A DNA stretch of 64,000 nucleotides from an uncultured Desulfosoma sp. Its GTDB lineage: Bacteria; Desulfobacterota; Syntrophobacteria; Syntrophobacterales; DSM-9756. The stretch is taken from positions 61,336 to 125,335 of the forward strand of contig CALGPN010000016.1 of assembly GCA_937960435.1 (NCBI GenBank). Reading direction: 5' to 3'. The position numbers and the translations under genes were made by a program. Of the stretch, positions 47,030 through 56,374 are shown piece after piece. The notes below the pieces were generated by a model that did no database searches, was not told the origin of the DNA, and worked only from the letters and a program-made list of their open reading frames with translations. Every line of letters begins with the position of its first letter. Within the stretch, counting starts at the first letter, position 1.

Positions 47030-48415
47030 ATGGTTCAAGACATCGTCATCCCCGAAGTGGGGGAATCGGTCCGGGAAGCCGTCCTGGCGGAATGGTTCGT
47101 CAAGCCCGGCGAACGTGTCACGAAGGGTACGGTGCTTTTCGTCTTGGAAACGGACAAAGTCACCTTGGAAGTCCCCGCGGAAGCGGACGGCATCGTGGAA
47201 ATTTTGGTGCCTGCGGGACAAACGGTAAGCGTCGGGGCCGTGGTCGGGCGCATTCAAACCGAGCGTGCCGCGGAAGACCTTGCCGAAGAGCCACGCATCA
47301 AGCCCTTTGCCGCCGTTTTGCCCCCGGAGGTGGCTTTTGCGGCGGGGCAGGACTCGGCGAGGCCGGTTGAGCCGCCGGCGGAGGTCGCAGGGGAAGCGGC
47401 GATGCAACAGCCCGAAAAGCCTCCAATGCCTCAGGAGAAGGCGGACCGTTACCCATCCGCAGGGCGATTGGCCGCCCAGCTCGGCGTGGACCTCGCCAGG
47501 GTCAAAGGCACAGGCCCCCAAGGGCGGATCACTCGAGGCGACGTGCTGCTCTTTTGGGAGTCTCAGGGCCACGCCACGGCGGACGCCCCCATGGGGCTTT
47601 CGGCGGTTTCCACGGGATCTGCCCCTTTTGAGGGGCTGAAGATGGCCCCTTCATCGGCGCCGCCCGCTCCTGAAGCCCCTCCGGCACCCATCCCATCGCG
47701 CGGTGCCGATGCGGCCCCGGAAGAGACGCGAAAGCCCATGAGTCCCATTCGGAAGCGCATCGCCGAAAGGCTTCTCCATGCCAAGCATTCCACGGCCATG
47801 CTCACGACCTTCAACGAAGTGGACATGACCCGGGTCATGGACTTTCGGCGCCGGTTTAAAGACGCCTTCAAAGAAAAATATGGGGTGTCCCTGGGTTTCA
47901 TGAGCTTTTTCGTCAGAGCCTGCGTCCAGGCGCTCCAGGAGATCCCGGAGGTCAATGCTTTCATCGATGGCGACGAAATCGTCTATCACGCCCATGTGCA
48001 CATGGGCATTGCCGTGGGGGCGGAACGGGGGCTGGTGGTGCCCGTGATCCGGTACGCCGATCGATTGAGCTTCGCCGAAATCGAAAGGGCCATCGGCGAT
48101 TTTGTGGGAAAAATCCGTGAAAACCGACTGAAACTCAGCGATCTGGAAGGGGGCACCTTCACCATCAGCAACGGAGGAGTCTACGGGTCGTTGTTGAGTA
48201 CGCCGATTCTCAATCCGCCGCAAAGCGCCATTTTGGGCCTGCACAAAATCGAGGATCGTCCCGTCGCCTTGAACGGCCAGGTGGTCATTCGGCCCATGAT
48301 GTATGTGGCCTTGAGCTACGACCATCGCATCATCGACGGACGGGAGGCCGTGACGTTCCTCCGGCGCATCAAGGAAGGCATCGAGGATCCCGAACGGCTC
48401 CTTGTGGGCATTTGA
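47030..48415 (+). CDS. sucB: Dihydrolipoyllysine succinyltransferase (E2)
   Basis: A 461-residue E2. Lipoyl domain (residues 1-75) with the lipoyl-Lys43 in ETDKVTLEV, a Pro/Ala-rich linker, the E1/E3-binding domain ([20 protein letters not shown]), a second Ala/Pro linker, and the catalytic domain with [19 protein letters not shown] and the catalytic [21 protein letters not shown] 47030 has AAGGAGTGGG upstream. The [15 protein letters not shown] and [18 protein letters not shown] blocks are E2o type, matching the sucA partner. Confidence 0.95.
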   Translation: MVQDIVIPEVGESVREAVLAEWFVKPGERVTKGTVLFVLETDKVTLEVPAEADGIVEILVPAGQTVSVGAVVGRIQTERAAEDLAEEPRIKPFAAVLPPEVAFAAGQDSARPVEPPAEVAGEAAMQQPEKPPMPQEKADRYPSAGRLAAQLGVDLARVKGTGPQGRITRGDVLLFWESQGHATADAPMGLSAVSTGSAPFEGLKMAPSSAPPAPEAPPAPIPSRGADAAPEETRKPMSPIRKRIAERLLHAKHSTAMLTTFNEVDMTRVMDFRRRFKDAFKEKYGVSLGFMSFFVRACVQALQEIPEVNAFIDGDEIVYHAHVHMGIAVGAERGLVVPVIRYADRLSFAEIERAIGDFVGKIRENRLKLSDLEGGTFTISNGGVYGSLLSTPILNPPQSAILGLHKIEDRPVALNGQVVIRPMMYVALSYDHRIIDGREAVTFLRRIKEGIEDPERLLVGI

Positions 48416-48460
48416 TGGGGGATTTGAGAAGAGAGCCTTTTCACTGAAGGAGTCACCGAG

Positions 48461-49882
48461 ATGGCGGACGAGAATCGTTTCGATGTTGTGGTCATCGGGT
48501 CCGGGCCGGGGGGGTACGTCGCCTGCGTTCGAGCGGCCCAGTTGGGGATGAGAACGGCTTGCGTGGAAAAACACAGCCGTCTCGGCGGGGTCTGCCTCAA
48601 TGTGGGGTGTATCCCCAGCAAGGCTCTTCTGGATTCCAGCGAATTCTACCATATGGCCCGAGAACGTTTCCCCGAACACGGCATCCGCCTTCAGGGGATA
48701 GAGCTGGATCTTTCGGCCATGATGGCCCGCAAAGACAAAGTCGTCGGCGAGCTCACGGAAAACGTGCGCAAGCTTTTGGAACGCCATAAGGTGACGGTCT
48801 TCCACGGCACCGGGCGTTTGACGGCACCGAATCGCGTCACGGTGGAGCTGTCGCAGGAACCAGGACGGTCCGTCGTTCTGGAAGCCGGATCCGTCCTTCT
48901 GGCCACCGGGAGCGAACCCGTGTCGGTACCGGGAATTCCTTACGACGGCCGCTTCATCGTCTCGTCGACGGAAGCTTTGGCGTTTCAGGAGATCCCCGAG
49001 AGGCTGGGGATCGTGGGAGGCGGCTATATCGGCCTGGAATTGGGATCCGTGTGGCATCGGCTGGGGTCCCAGGTGACGGTCATCGAAATGCTCCCGAGAA
49101 TCGCGGCGCTCCTCGATGCCCAAATTTCCCGAGCCCTGGAACGTGTCTTGCGCCGGCAAGGCTTTCGGTTCTTTTTGGAAAGCCGCGTTTTGGAAGCCTC
49201 CGTCGAAAACGGGGAAGTGCAGGTGCGTGTCCAAACCAAAGACGGGGAACAGCGTTTGACCTTCGACCGCCTTTTGGTGGCCGTGGGCCGCCGGCCTCTC
49301 ACCCGTGGTTTGGGCTTGGAGGCTCTTGGGGTCGCCACCCACCCTAAAACAGGCCATATCCTCGTGGACGCCAATTACCGGAGCTCTGTTCCCGGTGTGT
49401 ATGCCATCGGGGATCTCATCGCCGGTCCCATGCTGGCTCACAAAGCCTCGGCGGAAGCCGTCGCCTGTGTGGAAAGGATGGCCGGGCTGGACAGTGAAGT
49501 GAATTACGACGCCGTTCCGGCCATCATTTACACCTGGCCGGAAGTGGCTGCCGTGGGCAAGACTGAGGAAGAACTTCGCGATTTGAACGTTCCCTACTGC
49601 GTGGGGACTTATCCTTTTGCCGGAGCCGGCCGAGCGCGCTGCATGGGGGAAACCGAGGGGTTCGTGAAGGTCCTCTCCCATGCCTCTTCAGGCCGCCTTC
49701 TCGGCATCCACATTATCGGGCCGCGGGCTTCGGACATAATCGCCGAAGGGGTCCTGGCCATGGAATGCGGCGCCAAGGCCTCGGATATCGGCCGGATCAT
49801 GCACGGCCACCCCACCTTTGCCGAAGCTCTCCAAGAAGCCGCCCGGGTGGCCGCGGCGTGCGCCATTTACGGCAAGGATTGA
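48461..49882 (+). CDS. lpdA: Dihydrolipoamide dehydrogenase (E3)
   Basis: A 473-residue FAD disulfide reductase. FAD-binding GSGPGGYVACVRAAQLG, redox-active disulfide in GGVCLNVGCIPSKALLD (Cys45/Cys50), NAD domain GIVGGGYIGLELGSVW, FAD motif VPGVYAIGDLIAGPMLAHKA, and the catalytic His-Glu pair in HGHPTFAEALQE. It reoxidises E2 lipoyl groups with NAD+. It starts 45 bases after sucB, with AAGGAG upstream. Confidence 0.95.
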   Translation: MADENRFDVVVIGSGPGGYVACVRAAQLGMRTACVEKHSRLGGVCLNVGCIPSKALLDSSEFYHMARERFPEHGIRLQGIELDLSAMMARKDKVVGELTENVRKLLERHKVTVFHGTGRLTAPNRVTVELSQEPGRSVVLEAGSVLLATGSEPVSVPGIPYDGRFIVSSTEALAFQEIPERLGIVGGGYIGLELGSVWHRLGSQVTVIEMLPRIAALLDAQISRALERVLRRQGFRFFLESRVLEASVENGEVQVRVQTKDGEQRLTFDRLLVAVGRRPLTRGLGLEALGVATHPKTGHILVDANYRSSVPGVYAIGDLIAGPMLAHKASAEAVACVERMAGLDSEVNYDAVPAIIYTWPEVAAVGKTEEELRDLNVPYCVGTYPFAGAGRARCMGETEGFVKVLSHASSGRLLGIHIIGPRASDIIAEGVLAMECGAKASDIGRIMHGHPTFAEALQEAARVAAACAIYGKD

Positions 49883-50437
49883 CGCTGCAAAAAGGCCACG
49901 GCGCGTCTTTCCGACCACAGAGTGCCGTCTCGGGACAGGTCATAAAAGCCCACGTGACTTCCATGGGGGGGTGTTTCCAGAACCAGGTATCGGCTGCGAT
50001 ACGCCTCGCGGAAGGGAAAACATTCCGGGGTGAGAAAAGGATCGTCCAGAGCATTGACGAGCAGCGTAGGAACGGCGATGCCCTCCAAAAACCCCTTCGC
50101 ACTCGCTTTGGCGTAATAATCCCCAGCGTTCCGAAAACCATGCAGCGGCGCCGTGTAGCGGTTGTCGAAATCTTCAAAGCTCCGGATCTTCTCATGCCCG
50201 GCCCATGCCCAGGACATAGGGACGGCGCGAATGACCTTCCAGCCCATGGCACAGAACGGCGACACGTCGATCTCCCACAAACGACCAGTCTACATCGAGG
50301 AAATCGTTGTCAGGGGTTTTCAATCTTTCCCGTTCGTAGACGACGCCGCGCACTCCACGCACCTGATTGGCCAAGATCATCTGGAGATGAGGATTCCGAA
50401 GAGGTTGCGGTGCCCGATAAGACTGCCGCTCTACCAT
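49867..50437 (-). pseudogene. yheT-like alpha/beta hydrolase gene with internal deletion
   Basis: From ATG 50437 one frame gives [33 protein letters not shown] and [13 protein letters not shown] and then stops at 50192. A second frame then gives SFEDFDNRYTAPLHGFRNAG, YYAKASAKGFLEGIAVPTLL, NALDDPFLTP and PPHGSHVGFYD (acid and His regions) to a stop at 49867. This is YheT-family order, but the middle ~120 residues with the nucleophile elbow (GxSxGG) are absent and the frame is shifted at the junction, so it is inactive. Its 5' end is part of a direct repeat that recurs 8,020 bp away. Confidence 0.85.
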
Positions 50438-50534
50438 GACGTGCCCTTCCCCTGACCGTCAATAGGCTCCGAAACGGACACGGCGTTTCCATACACCCTG
50501 AAACCTTTGGAAACAAGCCGTTTGAGTGCCTGGT
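50364..50534. repeat. Left copy of 171-bp island-flanking direct repeat
   Basis: Matches 58384-58554 at 167 of 171 positions (mismatches at 50370, 50480, 50482 and 50525) at a constant 8,020-bp offset. It carries the first ~24 codons of the yheT-like gene (ATG at 50437) and ~97 bases of its upstream region. The identity ends abruptly after TGGT at 50534. Confidence 0.95.
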
Positions 50535-50999
50535 CGAAGTTCGCGGTGGGATGGGACGAACGAAGCCATGATCTGCAAGGGGCGACATTTGTTTAATGCC
50601 TTAAATGAAGACATCAGGCTTTAATCATCGGCTCAGGTGGATGATGCGTTCACAAACCCACGGGACATTCCGACGCTTTGCGGTAGCATGGAAACGGGGC
50701 TGTAAGCCGCCACTTCATCGGTGTCAAAGATTTGCAGCAGATCCTCATCTGTGGGTCTGACGATCCGATGCCCGTGCTGGTCTTGACATGTGAGCACCGG
50801 GTCCTTGACGCGCGTGAGGAATGAGCGTATCACGCCCATACTTAAGAGAGATTTGTTCGTGGGACACACCAAATTACTCATGGATCCGCGCGATTCTGCC
50901 GACAGATAATGGTAGCATACGCAGACTGAGTGAGGCCACAATGAAGGCACGAGTGTGTTGAGGAGTAGAAGAAGCGTTTGATCGACAGGAGCCGATCAC
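50535..50999. other. Left inner edge of island, one doubtful frame
   Basis: 465 bases. A minus-strand frame of about 82 codons (50633-50881, ATG 50881; MSNLVCPTNKSLLSMGVIRS) has no good ribosome site and no family I recognise. It may be a relic of a mobile or methyltransferase gene. The region has no terminator or repeat besides. Confidence 0.35.
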
Positions 51000-52151
51000 A
51001 TGACCAAGCCGTTCATCGTCTTTGGCGCACCCTTAATCGGCCGGGAAGAGATCGACGAAGTCGTTGCAACCCTTGAATCCGGCTGGATTGGGACCGGCCC
51101 TAGGGTGGCGGCTTTCGAACGAGCTTTTGCCGAGTACAAAGGCACGAGCAGTGAACACATGGCAGCGGTCAACTCCTGCACCGCCGCGCTCCACATAGCA
51201 ATGATCGCGGCCGGCCTCGAACCGGGCGACGAGGTCATCACGACGCCTCTGACCTTCTGCGCTACGGTCAACGCCATCATCCACGCGGGTGCCACACCGG
51301 TTCTTGCCGATATCGACCCGGCCACCATGAACATTGATCCCCGCGAGATTGCATCTCGGATCACGCCGCGTACCCGTGCCCTTCTCCCGGTTCATTTCGC
51401 TGGTCGCCCATGCGCCATGGATGCCATCATGGCCATCGCTGAACGACATGGACTCAAGGTCATTGAGGACTGCGCCCACGCCATTGAGACAGAATACCAT
51501 GGGTGCAAGGCCGGCACCTTCGGCCATTTCGGCTGCTTCAGCTTTTACGTCACCAAGAACGTGGTGACGGGTGAGGGGGGCATGGTCTACGCCCGTAATG
51601 AGGGCGATATCGGCCGAGTGAAAATATTGGCCTTGCACGGTATGAGCAAAGATGCTTGGCACCGTTTCAGCGATAAAGGTTACAAGCATTACCAAGTGGT
51701 CGAGTGCGGCTTCAAATACAACATGATGGATATTCAAGCGGCGATTGGTCTGCACCAGCTCGCGCGCGTGGAACACAACTGGCTGCGTCGCCAGGAGATC
51801 TGGAACCGATATCAGGAAGCCTTTTTCGATCTGCCCGTGACTCGGCCCGCCGACCCTGAGCCGGACACCCGGCACGCATACCATCTCTACACCATTTTGA
51901 TCGACAAAGAACGCTGTGGCATTGCCCGAGACGACTTTCTGGATCTCATGACCCGAGCCGGCATTGGTGTCGGGGTGCACTACCTAAGCATTCCTGAGCA
52001 TCCGTACTATCAAAAGCGTTTCGGTTGGCAGGCGGAGGCTTGGCCGAATGCGATGAGGGTCGGGCGCTCGACCGTCAGCCTCCCCTTGTCGGCGAGGCTG
52101 AATGAAGACGATGTGCAACGGATTATCGATGCGGTGCGAGGTGTTTTTTGA
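51000..52151 (+). CDS. DegT/DnrJ/EryC1/StrS-family PLP sugar aminotransferase
   Basis: A 383-residue fold-type I aminotransferase. It has VNSCTAALHIAMIAAGLEPGDE, TTPLTFCATVNAI, the PLP Asp in VIEDCAHAIET, and the Schiff-base lysine in FYVTKNVVTGEGG. These enzymes aminate nucleotide keto-sugars for surface glycans. It heads a compact plus-strand operon (the ATP-grasp gene overlaps its stop as TTGA). Confidence 0.9.
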   Translation: MTKPFIVFGAPLIGREEIDEVVATLESGWIGTGPRVAAFERAFAEYKGTSSEHMAAVNSCTAALHIAMIAAGLEPGDEVITTPLTFCATVNAIIHAGATPVLADIDPATMNIDPREIASRITPRTRALLPVHFAGRPCAMDAIMAIAERHGLKVIEDCAHAIETEYHGCKAGTFGHFGCFSFYVTKNVVTGEGGMVYARNEGDIGRVKILALHGMSKDAWHRFSDKGYKHYQVVECGFKYNMMDIQAAIGLHQLARVEHNWLRRQEIWNRYQEAFFDLPVTRPADPEPDTRHAYHLYTILIDKERCGIARDDFLDLMTRAGIGVGVHYLSIPEHPYYQKRFGWQAEAWPNAMRVGRSTVSLPLSARLNEDDVQRIIDAVRGVF

Positions 52152-53362
52152 ATCGGCAAAGAGTGGTGGCTATACTGTCTGGAGGGAGTGAGATCGTCGC
52201 GGCTGCGCTCACCGAGGAGTTGCTGGAAACGGGTTTTCGACCCGCTATCGTTGCCTTGAATAAAGACAGCATTCTTCGGGGCCTGGAAAACGTCCTTCGT
52301 TTTAAAATTCTAACTTGGCCCCCCGCCGATCCCAATGCCTGTGTTATGGAATTGACGAGTTTTTTGCGTGCTTTGGGAGCGACGGAAACCCAAGGGATTC
52401 CGATTTTTGCCACGGAAGACGGCGGATTGAGACTGCTGATCGAAAAGCGTGCCAACATTGAACCGTGGGGCATATTGGGGCTGGCCCAGCGACTTCGGCT
52501 CGGTGGGCTGGATAAAGCCGAATTGTTCCATGCCCTCGATCAGGCGGGATACGCGAAGCTGATTGCACCGTATCGGGTGGCGAGCAGCGTCGAAGAAGCC
52601 ATGGAGCAGATTGATCACGTTTTCAACGGGGACGCCGTCATCAAACCGTCCTTGAAGCCATTTTCCATGCGACTGGAAGGTATGTCCGCAAAGGCCTTCA
52701 TGAGTCGGAACTTTGCGGACAGCCAGGCGTTGCGCCGAGCTTTAGCCCTCGCTTGGCCTGTCTCCGCTCAATGGATTGTGCAGCAACGCCTGCACCATCC
52801 AGCACAAGGTGAAACGGTGGTCTGGACGGTGCGCGATAGGTATGGTCACGTCTCCAGTATGGTCGCCAACGAGGTTTGGAAACAGCCTCGGGATGGCGGT
52901 ACCGGCTGCTGGGTGCGTACCGCAGAACCGTCGGCATGTTTGTTCGACAAGACGCGCAGGATTCTGGGTGCGGTCGATTTCGTCGGGATATGCGAGATTG
53001 AATTCCTGCTCGACCAAGATGGCCACTGGCGGATGCTCGAACTCAACCCGCGCCCCTGGTTGCAGGTCGGGTTGGCGCTTCGGGCGGGCGTTCCGATGGT
53101 TTCGACCGCGGCGAAGATTCTGTACGGTGAAGCTCTGACACCTCTTCCTCCCGCCGCGCCGTGCAGTTGGGTGAATGTGGAGCGCTTGCTGCTGGCGGCG
53201 TTGTCCGGTGAGCAGGGATCGAGAATTGGTGCATTGCAAACGGCATGGGATGCCTGGCGTCAATCGAAGGCTGTGGCAATCTACGACTCCACACTGCCGG
53301 GTGTGCGCCGGCGCTGGCTGAGACGGCTTTTCAGACACGCCGTTTCCAGGACGTTTCGATGA
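52148..53362 (+). CDS. ATP-grasp protein of polysaccharide cluster
   Basis: A 404-residue ATP-grasp-like ligase. It has an N-terminal Rossmann-like domain (VVAILSGGSEIVAAALTEEL), then GDAVIKPSLKPFSMRLEGMS with the nucleotide Lys, QWIVQQRLHHPAQGE, and the metal-binding end EIEFLLDQDGHWRMLELNPR followed by PWLQVG. Such carbamoyl-phosphate-synthase-like proteins in capsule/LPS loci form amide bonds on sugars. TTG 52148 overlaps the previous stop; the substrate is unknown. Confidence 0.75.
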   Translation: MNRQRVVAILSGGSEIVAAALTEELLETGFRPAIVALNKDSILRGLENVLRFKILTWPPADPNACVMELTSFLRALGATETQGIPIFATEDGGLRLLIEKRANIEPWGILGLAQRLRLGGLDKAELFHALDQAGYAKLIAPYRVASSVEEAMEQIDHVFNGDAVIKPSLKPFSMRLEGMSAKAFMSRNFADSQALRRALALAWPVSAQWIVQQRLHHPAQGETVVWTVRDRYGHVSSMVANEVWKQPRDGGTGCWVRTAEPSACLFDKTRRILGAVDFVGICEIEFLLDQDGHWRMLELNPRPWLQVGLALRAGVPMVSTAAKILYGEALTPLPPAAPCSWVNVERLLLAALSGEQGSRIGALQTAWDAWRQSKAVAIYDSTLPGVRRRWLRRLFRHAVSRTFR

Positions 53363-54282
53363 GCAGGCCTGTCATGTACTGGTGTTCCTGGCTGTTGATG
53401 ATAGCGGGCCTTGGATGGGCTAGTTACCTGCTGTTGACCACCATCGAGCATCCCGCGGACCTGATTCCCGGACAATGGCAATGGCTTGTGCTGGCAACGT
53501 TCTTTCTTGGATTGTCCCTGATGACCAACGTGGTTCTGTTCCACCTGTTCTTGAGTATGCAAAAACCGGTCACGCTGGCCATGAGCGCCCGCCTGCATTT
53601 GGTGGGGCAGTTGTTGCGCTACCTGCCGGGGCGCATTTGGGGAGTCGTCTATCAGATCGGCCTGACCCGTGACAATCTGTCTACGCCGATCATCGTCCGC
53701 ACAAACCTCGACATGATGATGTTCCTTCTGATCGGAAACACCGTCGTTGCAATAACCCTGATAGGCTATCGGTCCGGCTGGCCGGTGTTGCTGTCGGCGG
53801 GAATCGTCCTGACGGGTTTCTCGATAGTAGGCTTCGTCTTTCTGGGGGGGGCGAATAGGTTGCTTCGCCTTACCGCATCCATCCTGCCCGGTCAGATTTC
53901 ACGTCTCTTGCAAGCGCTTGCCGAGACGAAGGCGGATCCTATCCGGCTGCTGGTGGTGTCAGGGTGGTTTGCAGCGGGATGGCTGCTTTACCTCATTGCC
54001 TGGCAAATGATCGCACAGGCCTATCCGATTTATGCGGAAGTCGATTTCGTCAATTTATGCGCACTTTACACATTGGCTTCGATCATCGGGATCGTCTCCG
54101 CGATTACGCCGGCGGGACTCGGGGTGCGCGAAGCCGCTTTTGTCATTCTGGCCGGGGCCCGTGCGCAGACGGATGTTATCGGCTTCATTGCGGTCTTTGG
54201 GCGTGTCTGGCTGCTCACCGTCGAAATTTTTTTAATGCTGGGCGCTTTCGGCATGTTCCTTATGATGGGGAAAAAACAATGA
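53359..54282 (+). CDS. Lysylphosphatidylglycerol-synthase-TM-like (UPF0104) membrane protein
   Basis: A 307-residue polytopic protein with seven to eight hydrophobic segments. The pattern HLVGQLLRYLPGRIWGVVYQ (R-Y-L-P-G-x-x-W/G) and the late ITPAGLGVREAAFVILAG are the two conserved blocks of the LPG_synthase_TM/UPF0104 flippase-like family. It has no catalytic aminoacyl domain, so it may move a lipid-linked glycan. ATG 53359 overlaps the ATP-grasp stop (ATGA). Confidence 0.8.
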   Translation: MSRPVMYWCSWLLMIAGLGWASYLLLTTIEHPADLIPGQWQWLVLATFFLGLSLMTNVVLFHLFLSMQKPVTLAMSARLHLVGQLLRYLPGRIWGVVYQIGLTRDNLSTPIIVRTNLDMMMFLLIGNTVVAITLIGYRSGWPVLLSAGIVLTGFSIVGFVFLGGANRLLRLTASILPGQISRLLQALAETKADPIRLLVVSGWFAAGWLLYLIAWQMIAQAYPIYAEVDFVNLCALYTLASIIGIVSAITPAGLGVREAAFVILAGARAQTDVIGFIAVFGRVWLLTVEIFLMLGAFGMFLMMGKKQ

Positions 54283-55016
54283 ACCGTGTGCCTACGCACG
54301 ATGATGCAGGACTTCATCTGCTTGACCCGAATGATGCGCGTGGCTACAAGTCCGTATACATAACTCTTTTACACAAAAAGGCTTTGCGGCGACACATCCC
54401 GAAGGGGTCGGGTGAGATTGCCGTCGATTTGGGTTGTGGCTTCGGTCGCCTGACGCATGTGCTTGGAGAGCGCGGTTGGCGGGCCATTGGTATCGACCCA
54501 TCCGCTAAGCTGCTTGAATACGCCCGGCGACATTATCCGGGACCGGAGTATCTCCAAGGTGGCCTTCCAGCCCTGCCGTTCGCCCCCGGGTCAATTCACC
54601 TATTGCTGTTCCAGAATGTATTGCGGCCTTTAAAGGTGATGGGACGGCTCGATAGGGTGCCAGGCTTCGGCCAGTACCTTGTTCCGGGAGCAACGGTTCT
54701 GGTGGTCGAAAATCTTCGATTAGGTCACCCAGATTTTCTGCCTGAAGATGTGGTCATTGATCTGATGACGCAGGAACATCTACGGTTGGTCGAGCGCATC
54801 CCATTGCGTGCATCCCGATGGTGCGTTGTTTATTTAATTCGGTATGGGTTGATCCCAAGATCGTGGTTCGAAAGGATTGCGGAGTGGGAGTTAAATCGGA
54901 TGTGCCGCCGGTCTGGAGTACCTCGTTGGCAATACTGGAATGTGCTTTTCGTTTTCAAAAAAGCACCGATTTCCAATGATGACGCGGCGTCCGTTTTCCA
55001 TTCTAATTCTATGTGA
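54279..55016 (+). CDS. SAM-dependent methyltransferase (glycan cluster)
   Basis: A 245-residue class I methyltransferase. Motif I is IAVDLGCGFGRLTHVLGERG, motif II GIDPSAKLLEYARRHYPG, then LPALPFAPGSIHLLLFQNV. ATG 54279 overlaps the stop of the flippase-like gene (ATGA), continuing a chain of overlapping genes. It probably methylates a sugar or lipid intermediate. Confidence 0.8.
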   Translation: MNRVPTHDDAGLHLLDPNDARGYKSVYITLLHKKALRRHIPKGSGEIAVDLGCGFGRLTHVLGERGWRAIGIDPSAKLLEYARRHYPGPEYLQGGLPALPFAPGSIHLLLFQNVLRPLKVMGRLDRVPGFGQYLVPGATVLVVENLRLGHPDFLPEDVVIDLMTQEHLRLVERIPLRASRWCVVYLIRYGLIPRSWFERIAEWELNRMCRRSGVPRWQYWNVLFVFKKAPISNDDAASVFHSNSM

Positions 55017-55231
55017 TGCGGTCACCACCGCTCGGGCTTGGACGCACGCCCGACGTTATCGTGCCCCACGACGGGCATTACCACGCATAGGTCCTTACAT
55101 TTTCGACACGGACTTAGGTCTTCGAATGTTATGTTCGCCTTCAGTCACTTTCAGGATGCCCACAGGCCATAAGTCTTCTGGCACACAAGGCGCCACCATG
55201 TGCCATATCCTTGGCAATGATTTTGCTTAAT

Positions 55232-56374
55232 TTAAGAAGTGAATCCGGCTATGGACTTAATAAAATTCGAAACGGTCCGTTCCAAGCGAAAGTCATGTGC
55301 GGCTTGTTCTAGACCGGTTGAGAATTCCACCGGCTTTCGCAGTAAAATGCGCTTGATGGCAGAGGCGAATGCCTGCGCGGTAATTTTCTCGGCGAGCTCG
55401 CCCACTTCATACCTTGACAAAAGGCGCGGCAGATCGCCTACAGGCATGGCTACGATGGGACACCGTGCCTGCATCGCATCGGAAAAGATAACGGGAATGC
55501 TCTCAATGCGTGAAGGTAATAACAGGTAGTCGCTCCCTTCGAGTAATGCGGCCGCCTCAACTTTGCCTAGATAACCGCCGACAGCAATGGGCTTGCCTGC
55601 AGCCACAAGCTTTGCTGCTTGTTGGCGGATGCGAATTTCGAGCGGACCGCCGCCGAAAATCCGCAAGCTCTCGATGCTCACCCATGTTTGTTCGTCGAGC
55701 ATGCCGAGCGCATCAAGCAGGAGATCGATACCCTTGTTGGGATGCCAGCGGCCGAGAAAAGTAAGACGGTAAGGGCCTTGTTGCCGGATAAGCTTGCCGC
55801 CTTTGATCGGGAGGTTTCTGCTGCTAGGAAGGAACTCGCATTTGCAGCCGGCGATGGCCTCTACCTGCTCGGCCAGACCGTAACCGTCTGCGAACCGGTG
55901 TTGCGCAGTGCGCAGCACGCCTTCCAATATCCCGCGAATAACCGGGATGCGCCCGAGCGACCAGATGTCGCTGCCTAGGGCCCAGACACTATAGGTGAGG
56001 CCGCATCGACGTGCCGCCCGACGCGCCCAATCGCCACTCGGCAATGCCCAGAGTGCAAGAATGTGATTCGGAAGGTTTTCCTCGCAGGCACTCATGACAG
56101 CCCGTTTACCGTGTGTCCATGTCAGCGCGATGGCAAACCAGTCTCGCGGTGTGGCAAGGTTCAGGAGGGAAAGCGGAAGCCTCGGAACGGCGAAGCGGCG
56201 GACCTCCACACCGGTCTCAACTGTCCAACCCGGTGACAGCCCAGGTGCGACAACTTCCACGGCGACGCCCTGCCGAACTAATTCCTCAGCAAAATCTTTA
56301 ACGAAGGTTCCTGCGGCAGCGGCTCCTTCGTTGTGTTCCGGGTAACTCGTCGTAATCAGTAAAAGGCGCGTCAT
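55232..56374 (-). CDS. GT4-family glycosyltransferase
   Basis: A 380-residue GT-B enzyme. The N-terminal domain opens LLLITTSYPEHNEGAAAAGT; the C-terminal domain has LTFLGRWHPNKGIDLLLDAL, FGGGPLE, VGGYLGKVEAAALLEGSDYL, and the donor-binding LPSRIESIPVIFSDAMQARC-type acidic/EXXXXXE region. It overlaps its upstream methyltransferase by ATGA and faces the plus-strand glycan operon. Sugar donor unknown. Confidence 0.87.
   Translation of the reverse strand: MTRLLLITTSYPEHNEGAAAAGTFVKDFAEELVRQGVAVEVVAPGLSPGWTVETGVEVRRFAVPRLPLSLLNLATPRDWFAIALTWTHGKRAVMSACEENLPNHILALWALPSGDWARRAARRCGLTYSVWALGSDIWSLGRIPVIRGILEGVLRTAQHRFADGYGLAEQVEAIAGCKCEFLPSSRNLPIKGGKLIRQQGPYRLTFLGRWHPNKGIDLLLDALGMLDEQTWVSIESLRIFGGGPLEIRIRQQAAKLVAAGKPIAVGGYLGKVEAAALLEGSDYLLLPSRIESIPVIFSDAMQARCPIVAMPVGDLPRLLSRYEVGELAEKITAQAFASAIKRILLRKPVEFSTGLEQAAHDFRLERTVSNFIKSIAGFTS

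Noticed and set aside
47651..49681. 676-codon minus-strand open frame across sucB and lpdA
   Set aside because: Antisense to sucB and lpdA, whose active-site motifs are complete; the frame has no known motif and reflects high third-position GC.
50633..50881. 82-codon minus-strand frame treated as a gene
   Set aside because: No ribosome site, no recognised family and it lies in a mosaic island edge; kept only as a note in the region entry.
55017..55231. Possible gene between the plus and minus glycan units
   Set aside because: Only short frames without start signals; no hairpin with a T-tract was found. I see nothing supported in these 215 bases.
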